Below, one piece after another: positions 46,466 to 60,662 of a stretch of DNA of 64,000 nucleotides (its first letter is position 1; each line of letters starts with the position of its first letter). The translations under genes were made by a program, and so were the position numbers. Source of the DNA: Blastomyces gilchristii SLH14081 (Eukaryota; Ascomycota; Eurotiomycetes; Onygenales; Ajellomycetaceae); assembly GCF_000003855.2 (NCBI RefSeq), contig NW_003101678.1:2457245-2521244 (forward strand), in the 5' to 3' direction. The notes beneath the pieces were generated by a model. It had not been told where the DNA came from. It saw only the letters and a list, made by a program, of their open reading frames with translations, and did not search any database.

Positions 46466-48957
46466 GTATTTAAAGCTGTGTATATGTATTGATTATATTC
46501 AGTTATATAAATATAACAGCTTCTGCAAGACAGTTAATCACATTCTCAATTAGAGATAGAGAATAGTGACTCTTTATTATCTTGAAGTTCAGATTATAGT
46601 AGTCTATACATAATCTGAGATCTTTATTCTTCTTCTTTACAAATATCACAGAGACTCTCACAGAGATCTGTGAAGATCAGTGAAAACATTCTTCAGATTC
46701 TTCTTTACATAGACTTATAAGATCTCTGTCTTATAATTAGAGAGCTTATAGATTGATTCTCAGAAGAATTTCTACTCTTCTATTAAATTTATTATCAGAT
46801 TCTTCTTATAATAAGAAGAAAGCTCAGCTATTTTTACTGAGCTGAATATCTCTATAAGATCTTGATATTTCACTGATATCTGAAGCTCAGTTTTTATAAC
46901 TGTAAAGTTCTCAGACATTTGTAAAGTTATTATATAGATAAGCTTATCTTCTCTAATTAACTCTGTAGTATTAACTGATTCTATCTTCATAAGTAAGTCT
47001 ATTAATACTGATTGAAAGTATAAACCTGACTTACAGATAGCTATGTACAGATTATATCTTTGAAGTTATACAAGTCTCAAGTACATATTATCTATGATGT
47101 TTATAATAATCACAGTTTCTGTAAATCTTCTTCAGATTTCAGAGAGATCTTGTAATTCAAAGATAACTCTTATAAGTCTCTCAGTTCTTAGATCTGAGTT
47201 CTCATATTCTGCTTATTATAAGAGTAGATTCTTAGTTTTCATTATTCAGCTTATTTACTCTGTGAGCTTTAGAAACACTACAGTGACCTAGAATTCTGAG
47301 TTTATTAATACTTTTTATACTTATGAGATAGTAGTACTGCAGCACAGTCTCTCTTTATAAGCAAGTATTTTCATTAAAAGAGTAATAGATTCAGATGTCA
47401 GCTTCAAGACTCTTAAGAAGACTGTTACTAACTCTGTTCATAACTTCTTAAATTTCTATTTTAATTTATCTGAACAGTTTGTGTGAAGATATTCTAATTT
47501 AGAATAGATAAAGTAAAGACTCTTTTTCTTAATCTCTTTATTATATACTCTATTCATAGAAGCTTATAAAGCTCTCTCTCTCTACTTAGTAGTCAGATAT
47601 GAATCTCTCTATATCTTATTATCTTTTTCTAGTAAATCTGTTCTCTATTATTCTAATTCTCACAGAGCTAGTCAGTGATCTACTCTCTGCAGATCTGTAA
47701 CTCTCACAGTGATCTGTAAGCAGTGAATAAGAGTTATTAGTTTCTTCAGAGCTAAGAACTTAGAGTCTTACTTAATAAGCTTATTCTATATATCTTTATT
47801 CAGTCTCTTTATAAATGTCATTATTCAGATCTTATTCTAGAACTCTGTTTTCACAGATTCTAATTTATATTATAATTTCATAAAGTGCTGTGAGTAATCT
47901 TTATTAGATTTCTTATCTCTTTTTCTAATATTAATAATTACAGTTCAGATATTCTCTATTCAGCTGACAGAGTCTCTTAACTTATTCTCTAAATAAATCT
48001 TAAGAATAGATCAGTAGAATCTCTTATGATTATTCTCTAGATAATTCAGTCAGTTCTTGACTTCAGTGTAGTAGAGATCTGTTATTATATAGATAACAGC
48101 TTCTTCATCTTTCATATCACACAGTCAGACTTATAAGTTAATTTCAAATACAAACTCATAAAAGCTTTTATAGATTGTGGTTTGATAAGTAATCTTAAGT
48201 GATTATAACTTGAGAAAGTTTCTTTTCAGTTCATAGATATCTCTGAAGATCATGTTTAGAAACTCAGTTCAAGAGTGTTTACAGACAGTAAGTATTTCTT
48301 ATAGAAAAATAGCTTAATTCTGTAGAAGATACTCAAGAATGTTCTTCACTAAGATTAATTTATTTATGAGTTTAAAGAGTTTCTCTATAACAGATATAGA
48401 GAATAATATTCTGTGAGTAATTAATAAGTTCTTTAAAACTTCTTTTATAAGAATTATTCATGATTCAGATAACTGCTTCTAAGTGTCTGTAGTAGAGTTT
48501 GTAGAAATTGAAGTATATAAGTTTCTAGTTCTTTTAGTTATAATGAGTGATTGCTGACTGACTGAGCTTGAAATGTAAGAATAAGTGCTCACAGGTGATT
48601 ATTCAGATGTTTACAACTTGACATAATATATACTGTTAACTACTAGAAGTATTTATGATAGAAAGATAAAATGTAAAGATTAAATATATAATAGCATTCA
48701 AGCTGAGTTATAAATAGTATTTGTGAACTTCAGTCTATATAGTTGTGTGTAGCCAAGGGCCGCTAAATCCATTAATTACATGAGAGATAGAAATAGAGGT
48801 AAAGAATCTGTGAGAAGCAGAATTTCTTACAGTACTGATATGTAATCATTTTCACATAATTTTCTTCAAATTAAAAAGTTAGTATTATTAAAAATTGTTA
48901 TCTGATAGAGTAACTTATCAGCTCAGTAGTAATTTTCTAATTATTTTTCTTTTATTA
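46466..48957 (-). mobile_element. Gypsy-B element G4, gag-protease-RT start
   Basis: Continuation of the Gypsy-B copy split by LINE3. The open stretch 46990-46772 reads YQDLIEIFS then AELSSYYKKN-IINLIEE, the linker that precedes RT in gypsy polyproteins (usually ...FS-KEAEKLPPHR-YDH-IDL). Gag-like decayed sequence extends to about 48720. The last 240 bp, with CAAGGGCCGCTAAATCC at about 48758, may be LTR or leader. It is cut at 48958 by G7. Confidence 0.65.
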
Positions 48958-50700
48958 TGTAGCAGGCTACACTTAATTAATAGATCATTTTATTACACTT
49001 CATAGATTTCTGCTGAAAGCTCTGATTCTCAGTCATCAATTCTTATAAGATTTCTATTAAAAGCTCTGATTCTCAATCACTGATTCTCAGCTGAAAAAGT
49101 TACAGAGTTTCTATTCTTTTACTCTGAAGCTTTATCTTGTATGTATATAAATATTCACTTCAATCACTAATTGTCACACTTTCTCTTTTTGTTTTTCTTG
49201 TGTAATGTTTCTCACTTTTGTTATATAAGACCTATATATTAATACTGATCTTTTCAGTGTAGGCCTCTTACACTTGAAAAACATTTATTATCTTCTCATT
49301 AGAAATAATTACTCATTGAAAAGATATCTGAACACATAACAATATGTAAGAAATAGAGAAATAAATAACTAGTTAAGTGAACACTGAGTCTCTAGATAGA
49401 AGCTTACTCATCAGTCACTCTGACTCTGTAACAAGATCTTACAAAGAGAATGTCAGTGAAAGACCTGAGAGTTCTGACATCTTAGATATATGAGATATTC
49501 ATACAATTACACTTCTTTTAATTCTGCAGATATTACACATCTGATAAACAATATAGCTATGTCTACTGATAATATAAGAGAACTCTTGAACATGAGTATA
49601 GACACAGTGCCGCAGTGACTTTAAGCAATGATGAAATTACAATAACAATAGATAGCTGATATGCATGTTTCTTAACAACATTAATATGAAGAAATTCAAT
49701 AATTATTTCAACAAGGAATCTCTGCACAGATAATTTCAACACTGACTGAATCAGATATAAATATAATGTAAGTGCTGAAGAAATGTCTAGATACTTCTAC
49801 ATATTTTAATACTTCTGATCTCACTCTCTATTCATCATAAAGATTGAACATGCTTGTAAAACTAAGTGTAGATGAAGATGTCATCAGTTTATTAACTAGT
49901 CAAAATTGATATATCAATGATTGATTGAAAGATCATGTGAAACAGAAGTTTCATTTATAAATAAAGACATGTGAATCAGTGTTATGTACATCTGATAATA
50001 TCATTAAATATCTCAATGTTCTGTTCAGAGACACTGCTATATAATAGAAGACATTAGATTAGTTACAGAGTGCTTAACAGAGAAATACTTCTCTCACAAT
50101 ATTCATCTCTGACTTTGACATCAGAATTCTAGAAACAGACAATCAATCTTGAAAGAATCAAATGAAGATTAGTATGCTGAAGAAAACATTCACTTTTGAA
50201 CTTCTACAAGCTCTTATAAGTATAGATGAAGACCTCACTTCTCAAGACTTCTACATACAACTTCAGATATTGAATGATTGTCTTATCAAGCTTAAGAGTA
50301 TATAGAACAGCAGCAGAAGATGTTACATCTCAGTCACTTATACACCTATGTCAAAGAGTAATGCAGATGCTATGAATTGAGCAGACTTAAATATCTATAT
50401 ATAAGCAAGAGTCTCTGGTGTTTAAATAGACTTCTGAGTCTCTGAGATCGCCTCTGAAAAAGCTGCTAATTAATGTCAGTGAGAAGTGTGTATTAACTGT
50501 AACTGATCAAAATATATCACTTTCAACTGCTGATTAATCTATGTATCTGCTCATTCTAAGAAAGAATCAGTGCCAGTCTGTGTCAACCATGTTACATTGA
50601 AGAAGAATTTGAATGATAACTATAAAAACATCTCTATGAAACAGGGAAAAGATTAGCTTCTGCTCAAACTCATAAGCAGAAGCTTGAAGAGGTCAGATAA
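48958..50700 (+). mobile_element. Gypsy-A element G7, 5' LTR and gag
   Basis: 5' LTR 48958-49272 (TGTAGCAGGC to GGCCTCTTACA), then the leader and gag region colinear with 33281-34745 of G3. It stops at 50700 where the minus-strand G6 LTR begins. The rest of G7 is not found in the window. Confidence 0.8.
49275..49285 (+). other. G7 primer-binding site (self-priming type)
   Basis: TGAAAAACATT, two bases after the LTR. Its reverse complement AATGTTTTTCA matches AATGTTTCTCA in the G7 LTR (49204-49214) at 10 of 11 positions. The terminal base pair differs from G1 and G3 but still matches. Confidence 0.5.
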
Positions 50701-52380
50701 TGAAAGAGGCCTACACTGAATAGATCAGTATGATGTTTATAGGTCTTATATAACAAAGTAAAAAATGTTAAAGAAGAAAAAAAAAGAGAAAGTGCAGGAA
50801 TCAGCAATCAGAGTGAATATTTATACATGTGCATGATAATGTATACTGATGTACATGATAAAGCTCTGAGATAAAAGAGTAGAAATTCTGTAGATTTTCA
50901 GCTGAGGATCAGTGACTGAGAATCAGAGCAGTAGAAATCTGTGAAGTGTGTAATGAAATAGTCTATATAATTGATCAGATGCAGCTCATCACATTAACTC
51001 TCTCTTTTTCTAATCATGTGTAGCTCTCATCAGTCAAGAACTGTGATCTCAGATAATGCAGAACTCAGAGTTCAGATTGAGTGATTATACCTAACTCATT
51101 TTACAAGATATTATTAGCTGCGACTGTGAGATCTCTTCTTAAGAATATTCTTAATCTCTCATTCAAGTTCATTATCTTCTTCTACAATCTCTGACAGCTG
51201 TCAGTCAGAAGTCAGTTGAGAAGAGAACAGATCAGTGATAGTGCAGTGAAGCAAGCTCATGTGAAATACATTATAAATCTCTGATGAAGTATTAAGACAG
51301 TAGTTATAGCTGTCTAGAATCTCTGTCACTGTGTATTTCACATGATGATAATTCAATATACAGAATGAGTATGTGATCTGTATATTCTTGAGATTCAATT
51401 ATATAAGATCTTCTATCATATACTGCTCTGTGAGATCTCATTGAATATTAACTTAATCTTCTTAATCTTGTTTAGTGCTTGTTATAAAGACTTCTGCTCA
51501 GTTGCAGATATCTCAGAACTTCATTACTATATTATCAGTGATCTGAATCAGACTGTGAGAGTTCAGTGTAAACTGTGTGATCTCTAGAAGATCTAACATC
51601 TTTATATGATAATTATATGTAAGAAAGAACAGACTTATATCTGTTGAAACAGCATCTCAATCATTGATAGCAATCTCTGTATGTAGAAGAAGATTATATC
51701 AATCATTCTATGAATGATTATAGAACTTATAAAGATAGTTCTTTACAGTCTGAATCATTCATTCTAATATATTATCAGTCTCAGAGTGATAGATGATTAA
51801 TAAATAATGTATAATCTTGAGAACTTAATAGATTCTTATTCAGAGAGTACTCATGAATTAACAGTCTTAATCTGATATAATAGATCTCAGCAACTCATAT
51901 ATATAACAGAATGAACTCTGTAAGAACACTTCAGTGACTTGTTTAATATTCATCTTATCACAAGATTTCAATATTATATCTTTACTTAATCAGTTGATAA
52001 TGATCAGAATATTCTTACAATTCTTACTCTTAGATAGATTAATAGTGAAGTCAATTACTATATCTTGTCAGATTTTATGAGAGATATCAAGCAGTTTCAG
52101 TAAATCTTTTCTATGATTCTTTAATAAGATAATGAAAGAACAGTAGTTGTAGTTTCAGATGAAGCATCTGATACTGCTTAATATCTCAGATCAGTAGAAC
52201 TCTCAGAAGACTATTCTATACAGTTATTCACAGTCTGAATAGTCAGTCATATATGAATTATGCATCTCTTGCATTATACAGATGTGTAAGAGTTTGAAGT
52301 GAGAGACTCAGTGTCATTTACAGAATTGTAGAGTGTTATTATCATTGATTGAATATTCTGAGATATCAGTTCTTATACAT
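50701..52380 (-). mobile_element. Gypsy-A element G6, 3' part (LTR, chromodomain, integrase)
   Basis: 3' LTR 50701-50993 (first bases TGAAAGAGGCC, mutated from TGTAAGAGGCC). It is followed leftwards-coding by chromodomain (about 51060-51200) and integrase, colinear with G1 346-1725. It ends abruptly at the LINE4 tail (52381). The expected continuation (AGTTCTGAG...) is not found at the other end of LINE4. Confidence 0.8.
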
Positions 52381-53759
52381 TATTATTATTATTATTGTTC
52401 AATTATAGATGTATACAGTCAGAAACTATGACATTTACCTGAGAATCTTTAGATCTCAGGGTTTTTCCTATATCTATAGAGTCAACTATTATACATTTAT
52501 CAATTTCAGATATGCAAAATCAGAAAATTCCAGCCCAGAATACAAAAACTGTTTACAAATTACAGTATTTCAACATCTTCTGATACTTTGAAATCATTTG
52601 AAAATATCATGACAAAGGAAAAGAGAATATAGTCTTAAAGATAGACATATTAAATAGATAGATAGAAAAGAACAGAAAGAAACAAGAACAGTAAAGAGAG
52701 ACTATAACAAAATAAAATTATTAAAAGATAGTGTATAGCTGTTTTAACAAATTATATTTAATCAATTTTCATCTCTTTATATTCAGATACTTCTGAAGTC
52801 AGTCATTTTCTTGTAGCTGCTTGAGTTTCTGATAGAAAGTCTATTAAGTATTTAATTTCTGTCTTAGTTGAGAATAAGAACCTCATATTTGATTGATTTA
52901 AATCATACTTCTTCTTTAATCTGACTCTGAGACTATTGTATAATACACAATGTATTACAATATGCTTAGAATTTTCATTTGCATTGCAGAATAAGCACTC
53001 TGTTAAATTAAATCTGTCATCAAATCTTTGTATATAGGATTTGAAATAACCATGTTCTAGTTTCAGCTGAATTATAGATGAGAATATTTTCTTTTTACAT
53101 TTAATTAAACAAGATTTCCACTTTGATTTTATCTCAAATCTTGAATAATGTATGCTCTTCTTTTGTTTCTATCAGCTTTCATTTCACTTATTTAAATAAG
53201 ATTCTTTTATCTTTCTCTTTATAAAAGATCAGAACACTGTTTTTTGAATAGATCTGCTTAATTCTGAACTCTTTTTTACAGCTGAATCAGCGAATTCATT
53301 ATCATGAATATTCATATGAGTAGGAAGTCAATGCAGATGAATTATCAGTTTTAATGTTCTTCTCTTTTGAATTTTCAAAACAGAGTTTAAAATCAGTTCA
53401 AGATTCATTTGATCATTATGAATCTGACTATTTTTAAGTTTTTTAAAGCAGCTTGACTATCAGAGAATATTCATGTCTCTTTCAAACTATTTTCTCTTTT
53501 ATGAGATTTTATTTTAATGAGTTTGAAAGCTTTCACTATTATAAATAGTTCAGCATCAAAGACTTCAGATTCACAGTGTAAATTTCAGAAATCTGAGATA
53601 AAATTGATATTATCTTCAGTATAAGCAATGTCTGTGTCTAATCTATTCAAATTCTCATTTTTTGAGCCATCTGAGTAAATCAGAATAGAGTCTTTTATAT
53701 TGATTGTAGAGATCTTCTTCAAATACTGTTTATATTCTCTCTCTTTAGATAGTTCACTT

Positions 53760-55069
53760 ATTTATAAGTCTATAAGAGATTTCAGCTTTTCTCTTCAGAG
53801 AGATATCTTCTCATGATCAATTTTCTCAACATTTAATGAAGAAAATTAATTCTTAATAAGTGAACATAGTCTATACAGTTGAGAGAGCATTTTCTTTAAA
53901 GTATTATTCTTATTTCAATCAAGAAATCTATTTCAATCCAGTTCATTTCCTGAGTTAACTGATGAAAATGAAGAAGAGACTCTTTCTCTGATTATATAAT
54001 TTAAGCTCATCTTTATAACTCTCAGAGCATAGTTTATATAGGCCTTTTCAAATTGAATAGCAGAAGATGAAATTAAAGCTTCAATTTTCATTGCTTTAAT
54101 AGAAGATGATTTGAATACTTTCAGAATTCTTCTCAAAGCTCTGTTTTATAGACTTTGAAAGAGTTCAGTGAAGTTATCTTGATTGTTTTATCAAACTTGA
54201 ACTTCATAATCAGCTACTGAGGTAATACAGACTATGTATAATTGTCTCATAGTCTGAAAGAATAGACCTCTCTCAGTATTTGATAGTCTAATTATACTAT
54301 TCAGTAGTCTCTCTGCCTTGATGATTCTTTGTTAAATATGATATTTAAAATTCAACTTAGAGTTTAACCATACTCCTAGTCATTTGACATTCAAACTGGG
54401 TTTAATCTCTTTATTCAAAAGAGTTAGACTTAGTTCTTTCTTCTTAAATCTGAGAAAAAAGTGAATTAACTCAGTTTTATTCATATCAAATTGAATTAGA
54501 TTGATATCTGCTCTAACAAAGATTTTCTTTATCACTTTCTGAATCATTTCTAAATTTGCTTTGATTGTCTTTGAACTGTAGAGTAGATCAATATCATCTA
54601 CATAACTTGAAGATCTCACTATTTTCATCTCTCTATTCTTGAATATATATACAGTGTATATTACAAATAAAACAGATGAGATTGAAGATTCTTATAATAC
54701 TTCTATTTTTATCTCACTTTTATCTTGTTATCTTTCATCAAAGAATAGTTGTATAATTCTTTTAGATATAAAATAATTAACTCATTTTATAAGAGAAAGT
54801 GATAGTTTTAACATCTTTAAAGTTTGAATCATCTTAGACTTTGAAACATGATCAAATGCATCTTTTATATCAATAAAAACTGCAGTTAAGACCAGGCCTT
54901 CATGCTTTACTACTTGAATATTATGAATAACTGAAAGAACAGTGTCAATTGCAGAACATTGTTTTCTATCTCTCATTTGTTCATTAAATAGAAGAGAATC
55001 ACTAATAGAGCTTATAAAAGATAATCTAGTAGCTATTATCTTTTCTAGAATTTTTCTCAAGCAGTTCAA
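53760..55069 (-). pseudogene. LINE4 ORF2 reverse transcriptase core
   Basis: Three long open stretches survive. 55069-54782 has RKILEKIIATRLSFISSI and VFIDIKDAFDHVSKSK, the RT palm motif with its first catalytic Asp. 54628-54380 has SSYVDDIDLLYSS, the YxDD catalytic box, then RADINLI and LNVK. 54136-53933 is a thumb/linker region. The order and spacing match Tad1/I-clade RT. Stops lie between the pieces, so no active enzyme is encoded. Confidence 0.85.
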
Positions 55070-56994
55070 CAGAGATATTACTCTATATAACTTAGAAATT
55101 GAAGCTTTTCTATTAGATTTTGTAAGAATTACTTCAGTAGCTTCTCTTCAGCATTCAGAATGATACTCATTTTTTAAGAGATTAAAAAAGAGCTCAAAAT
55201 ATTCATTCTTCAAGTGAAAATATGTGTTTTGAATAATCAAGTGATTAATTGAATCAGGCCCTGCAGCAGTCTTAATTGAACTTGAGAATACTGCTGACTC
55301 TAGTTCATCACATGTAAGCTCAGGTCATTCCCAGTTATTTTCATCAATATATTCATGAAATGACATATTCTCCTCTTCTAAATGTGATGAGTTTTGAAAG
55401 AGAATTCTTATAAAAGCTTGATATTTTTACTCAAAAGAGTTTGCTGTATACAATTCATTCTGAAATTCATATTCTAAGGTTGAAAGCTTTGCTACACTTC
55501 TTGTTTTAGTATAGTTAAAGGCTTTAAAAACTTCTTTTTCTTATGCTTCTTCAAGAAATTTGTTTCAGTAATCTGTTTTAACTCTTTTAATATCTGAAAA
55601 ATATTCATTTTAAATATCTTTGAACTCTTTATTAGATATTAAGTTATTCTTTCAATCTCTCTTAGCAGTGGCTAATTGCTTTCTTTTAGAAGTGATATTC
55701 TCATTTTATCAAGATTTGAAATACTCAGAAGACTTTTTCTTCAAAATATTTTCTTCAATACTTATTAGAAGAATAAATGTAATCAGCTTTGCTCTATTCT
55801 TAAGTATTTCATTTAAGATATCTTGACTTTGATTTTAATAGAGCTCACTCTGTCTTTCAGATTTCAGCTGTTTTACTCTTTCTTTAACTACTTTTCAATC
55901 AGCTTTTTCAAAGTTATACTGATTAGAGAGAAGAGGATTTTCACTTCTTTATTTTTCACTCAGTTCAATATCAAATTGAGTGATCTTATAACTCAATTCT
56001 GAGGTTTCATTTGAATCAATAAACCAGTTTATAAGTCTTTTTTCAATTAGATTTTATGACATGAAAGTTAGATCTATAATAGATTTCTATTTCATGTCTT
56101 TTCTGAAGAATGTTTGTTGATCAGACTTGTTAACTAAATCTTTTGAATGCTCAAAAGTTCATTTAACTAGTTTATCTACTCTTATTACTCTTGTGCACTC
56201 TGAGTTCTATCAGAGATGATGTGCATTGAAGTCTTCTGCAATTATAGAGTTTTTTAAGAGAGTTATACTCAAAAATTCTCTATTAATTATTCAGGTATTG
56301 TTGTTTCTTTCAATGACTTTTCATTATAGATATTTATAAGTTGAATAGTATCAAACTCATTCTCTTTATCTATAATATCACTCACTAGAATATGAGAGTC
56401 AGATATGATATCAAATCTCAAATTAAATTGATATCTTGATCTTTTTCTCTCATAGATCACTACTCTTGATTTTATCTCAGATTTTTCAGAAAGAAAGCAG
56501 TAATAGCTTGAATGAGAAATAATATACTTTTACTCAGTATCAAAGTTTGATTCTTGAAGAAGTACAAAGTCAACTTTTCATTCAAATGCAATCTGAAGAT
56601 AAGAATAAATATAATTTAAGTTTCTATTCACATTATTTTAAATAAATATGATTTTTAAAGAGTTTTTAAACTTTTTTTGTGATTTTTGTTGTATATTCAT
56701 ACTAAAAGAGAGTAGAGATAGAGTAGAATCTAATCACTATCATCAGATAGTAGATTATAACTATTTTAAAAAGTAGAAATCTCAACTGCTTGTATTATAT
56801 CTAGTTTATCATCAGAGTCATTTCTCAATTCTCTAATCTTAACAGAAGTTTGAGAATTCAAATTCTGTTTACACTTAGCTGAAGTTTGAAAATCTAAATA
56901 GTTGAGAATTTCTTCTTTTTAAGCTTGCAGTTGCAGATTTACTTGCTTGACTTTTCTCTTCAGTTTTAGATTCACTTTAAGCTTTATCTTTTCT

Positions 56995-58363
56995 TCAGTT
57001 CTTCTGAGTTCTTGAAGTAAATACACATTCTTTTGAGCTAGATACATGTTTTTCTTTGCAATTGAAGCACTTTAGCAGAGTATATTAACATATTTCATCT
57101 CTTTTTAAGCATGTTTCACATTTATGCTTACTAGTTTTGTGATTTCTAGCATAGAATGTGCATTTTGAGTCTCTGAAAGAAGAGATTGCAAAGTGTCTAT
57201 ATCTTTGATAGTTTGAACACTGTGTTTAAGCTTTGAGATTCATTCTTGAGTCTTTATATTCATGAACTCTCATTTTCAAACCTGCTACTCTTACTTCAGA
57301 GATTCTTGATTATTTAAGTGATTTTATATACACTAGAACAGAGACATTTCTTCTACTCTATCTGAACTCAATTGAATTAAGTTATACAGACTCTTTTCTC
57401 AGTTGAATAGAATTGAAATCTTCTAATTCATTTTTGAGAAGTAGCATTCCTTTTTCACAGTCAAAGATTTCAACTGAAATATCATGAAGAATGAATTTAC
57501 TTTACTTTTTATCTCTCTCAGATAGAATTGTTATGTTTAACACAGATTCTACTGCTGATTTTCAGAGATTCTACTGCTGATTTTCAGAGATTCTCATTCT
57601 GAATAAGGAATTCTGCACTGAATTCAGGCATTGTAATTAGAATGATGAAGTTTTTAAAGAAGAATGACTCAATTGAAGCTATAACTGAGTTTTGAACTTC
57701 AATATCAGTCATTAACTGAGAAAAGAACTACTGATTGATTTCATTTCTAATTCTGAAAATAAGATTTAAGTTTAGCTTATTTCTCTGTAAGATGTTCTGA
57801 CTTGAGACTTTGAGAATAAGTCTTCTATTTCTGAAGATTTGAAGATTTTTCTCTTTTTACATTTTTTTCTTCACTCTTCTATCAATAGAAGTATGAGCAG
57901 TATTCTTCTCAGTTTTCTCAGAATTTTGAGCAGGTTTTGAGACAGCAGATTTAGAGATAGCAGATTTAGAGACAGCAGATTCAGCTGCTTGAGCATATGT
58001 TTTCTTCTGATTTAAAGAAGAAGAAGAAGAAGAAGTAGAAAAGAAAGAAGAGTAAACTGAAGAGTCAGTGATTGTATTAGAAATTTTCAAAGTTTTTAGA
58101 ACTGTGTTTGAAATTTCAAGTTTAAACTTAATCACTTTCTGTAGTTGTCTAGTCTGAGTATGAACAATTAACAGAACTTCTTCATTTATCTCACTCAGAC
58201 ACTGCTTTCTAAGAATCTTACTTGCTTTTTCAAGTTTCTGTATTTCAAGAACTTGTTATTTCTCTATTTCTTCTTTCTTTCTTCTCTTCAGAATTTCAAT
58301 CTCAGGAATAGCATTTGAGAAAGCATCTTTTCCCACATCAACTGAGTGTACTTTTGAACTCAT
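56995..58363 (-). pseudogene. LINE4 ORF1 (gag-like), decayed
   Basis: Starts MSSKVHSVDVGKDAF at 58363. An open middle section (58135-57857) reads TSSSSSSLNQKKTYAQAAES, a linker and YAQAA motif common in LINE ORF1 proteins. It then has a short repeated SAVSKSAISKSAVSK tract that is longer than in LINE3. The zinc knuckles at the C-terminus (about 57230-57020) are more degraded than in LINE3. About 456 codons, several stops. Confidence 0.78.
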
Positions 58364-60055
58364 TATTCATACTCAATGAAAGGTTGATCAGACTGATTCA
58401 ATTCAGATATTTATTAAACTCTTTTAAATTGAAAAGTTGATCAGACTGTTTCAATTAAGAGATTTCTAAGTCTGTTTTCAATTGAAAAGTTGATCAGACT
58501 GCTTCAAAAGAAGAATAAAAGACTTTTGTGTATAAAACACCTGATTTTTTTCACACTAGTTCAGTAACTAGGTTAGATTTTTGAAGAGAATCTAATAAAC
58601 TAAAATTGATTTTTAAGATAAATCAATAAAATCTTTACAATCTCTTTCTTGAGATACAGTGAGGAAAAGTATGATATTAATTAATAATAAATCAGATAAT
58701 ATGACAGTTTTTGAGAGAAAAACTGATAAAAAATAAATCAATTTTTTACAGAGAAATTAATTAAAACTATTCAATTTTATTCTAAATTATTCAATTCTTC
58801 TCACATAATAAGTATACAACTCAAATCAGTTAATAAAGAGTGTAAAAAAGAATTAAGTATTAATGAAAGCTCTTCAGTCACTGAAAAAGTAATTCTTACT
58901 TAAAAGAATATGAAATTATGATAGAAAATAACTCTATTTTTAATTCTTTGTAAGAATATTGTAGAGAAAAACATCTTACTTTTTCAACAAAAGTAAAAAA
59001 CTATTTCTAAGATCTTTTTTTTTTTTTTACAATAACTGCTGCAGAAGAATGAGATAGAAACTGCTAAGATATACACTATTGTATATCTTCTATTAAGACT
59101 TTCTCTCTTCAGATTCTTAATATTATAGAGAATATAAGTCTGTTTCTATATAATAATATAAATATTATCAGTGAGATGTAGAGAAACTGGTTATTTATAT
59201 CTTAAAATAGAAGACTTTGTCAATGATTATATCAATACAGAGTTAATTCTCAAATTTAATAGAAAATTTAGTATTGCTGTTCTCAATCTTTTACAGAATC
59301 TATTGAATATTGAGATATTAAAACTAGATTTAATATATCTCACTGTGCAGGGATCAAAGGCTCAGTCAGATCTTGAGATATACTGAATTTATAGTTGTTG
59401 ATATGCTGTTGACTTGTTCTGTTAACTTGTTATCTGCTGATTATGTATTGAATACTGTTGCTGAGGTATCTTTTTGTATTATTCTGTCAGAGATGAGCCA
59501 GATTGAGAGAAGCAGTACAAGAGTGAGACTTGATGTTGATGTTTAGATACACTGAAGACAGACTGTGAAGATTACACTTCAGAAGTCTCTGTTGATTATA
59601 TGCTTGATATTATCACTGAGATATCTTTTTGTATTTTTCTGTCAGGGATGGGCCAGATTGAGAAGGGTGATATGAGGGTGAGACTTGGTGTTAGTGTTTT
59701 GAAACATCACAGATGAACAGGGTTTTCATGAAGATCACTTCTCACATATCTTCACAATTACAGATCAGGGATCTTCTAAAATTGAGAAGATTGGTGCATA
59801 TGGCTAGGTCTCTTCACCTTACAATTTGTATGGCAATTCGGCCTGGGGTTGTGGTGTGGTAGAGGAGAATGGGGGATAATCCCCCACAGGAGTTTTGAAC
59901 AACATCTGGTTCATGTTTGGCTGGATAACTCCACCACCACACGGGATATGCGGTCAGCGATGGGGTCAAAATGCTTGTAAGATTGAGGGCTTTTCAATGA
60001 ATCTATCAGCGGGTTCTTATTTGAAAAGTTGAGTGAGTTTGTGATGAAGTGAATG

Positions 60056-60662
60056 TAGTCTATGAGAATCAGATAATAGATTTAATAGAAGAATAGAAAC
60101 TCTTCTGAGAATTAATTTATAAGCTCTTTCATTATAAGACAGAGATTCTGCAGACTTATATAAAGAAGAATTTGAAGAATGACTTTATCTGATCTTTATA
60201 TGTCTCTGTGAGTGTCTCTGTGATATTCATGAAGAAGAAGAATGAAGATCTTAGATTATATATAAACTACTATAATCTGAACTTTAAAACTATAAAGAGT
60301 TACTACTCTCTATCTCTGACTAAGAATGTGATCAACTGTCTCACAGAAGCTGTCATATTTATATAACTAAATATAATTAATATATATACACAGCTGTGAA
60401 TACAGTCTGAGAATAAATAAAAGACTGTCTTTACAACTACACTGAGATTATTTGAATATCTAGTAGTGTCTTTTAATTTTACTAATACTCTCACAGTATT
60501 TCAGTCTTTTATTAATAAAACACTTTGTATATATCTAAATATCTTTATAATAATATATTTGAATGATGTAGTAATGTACTCTGTGAAGAAGAAAGAATAC
60601 ACTGAGCATGTGTAAACTGTGTTAAAGATCTTAGATAAGACAGAACTGTATATTAAGCTTAT
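60056..60662 (+). mobile_element. Gypsy-B fragment (protease-RT), plus strand
   Basis: Matches the reverse complement of 46800-46480 and then of 31823-31520. It reads through the PR-RT linker and RT palm (ending near KALDKAELYVK equivalents). It is bounded by the LINE4 5' end and the G5 LTR. Confidence 0.7.

Larger units (their letters stand above)
52381..60055 (-). mobile_element. Uninterrupted Tad1-type LINE4
   Basis: 7.7 kb minus-strand LINE colinear with LINE3 but without its four insertions, and so the reference for their empty sites. 5' UTR with tandem 155 bp units (59462-59771), ORF1 (58363-56995), ORF2 (about 56800-52750: endonuclease, RT, RNase H, finger), 3' UTR and TAA tail at 52381-52397. 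Both ORFs carry transition-type stops. No target duplication links its two ends. Confidence 0.88.

Noticed and set aside
58010..58040. GAA/AGA run as an independent microsatellite locus.
   Set aside because: It encodes the Ser-rich linker of LINE4 ORF1 on the minus strand.
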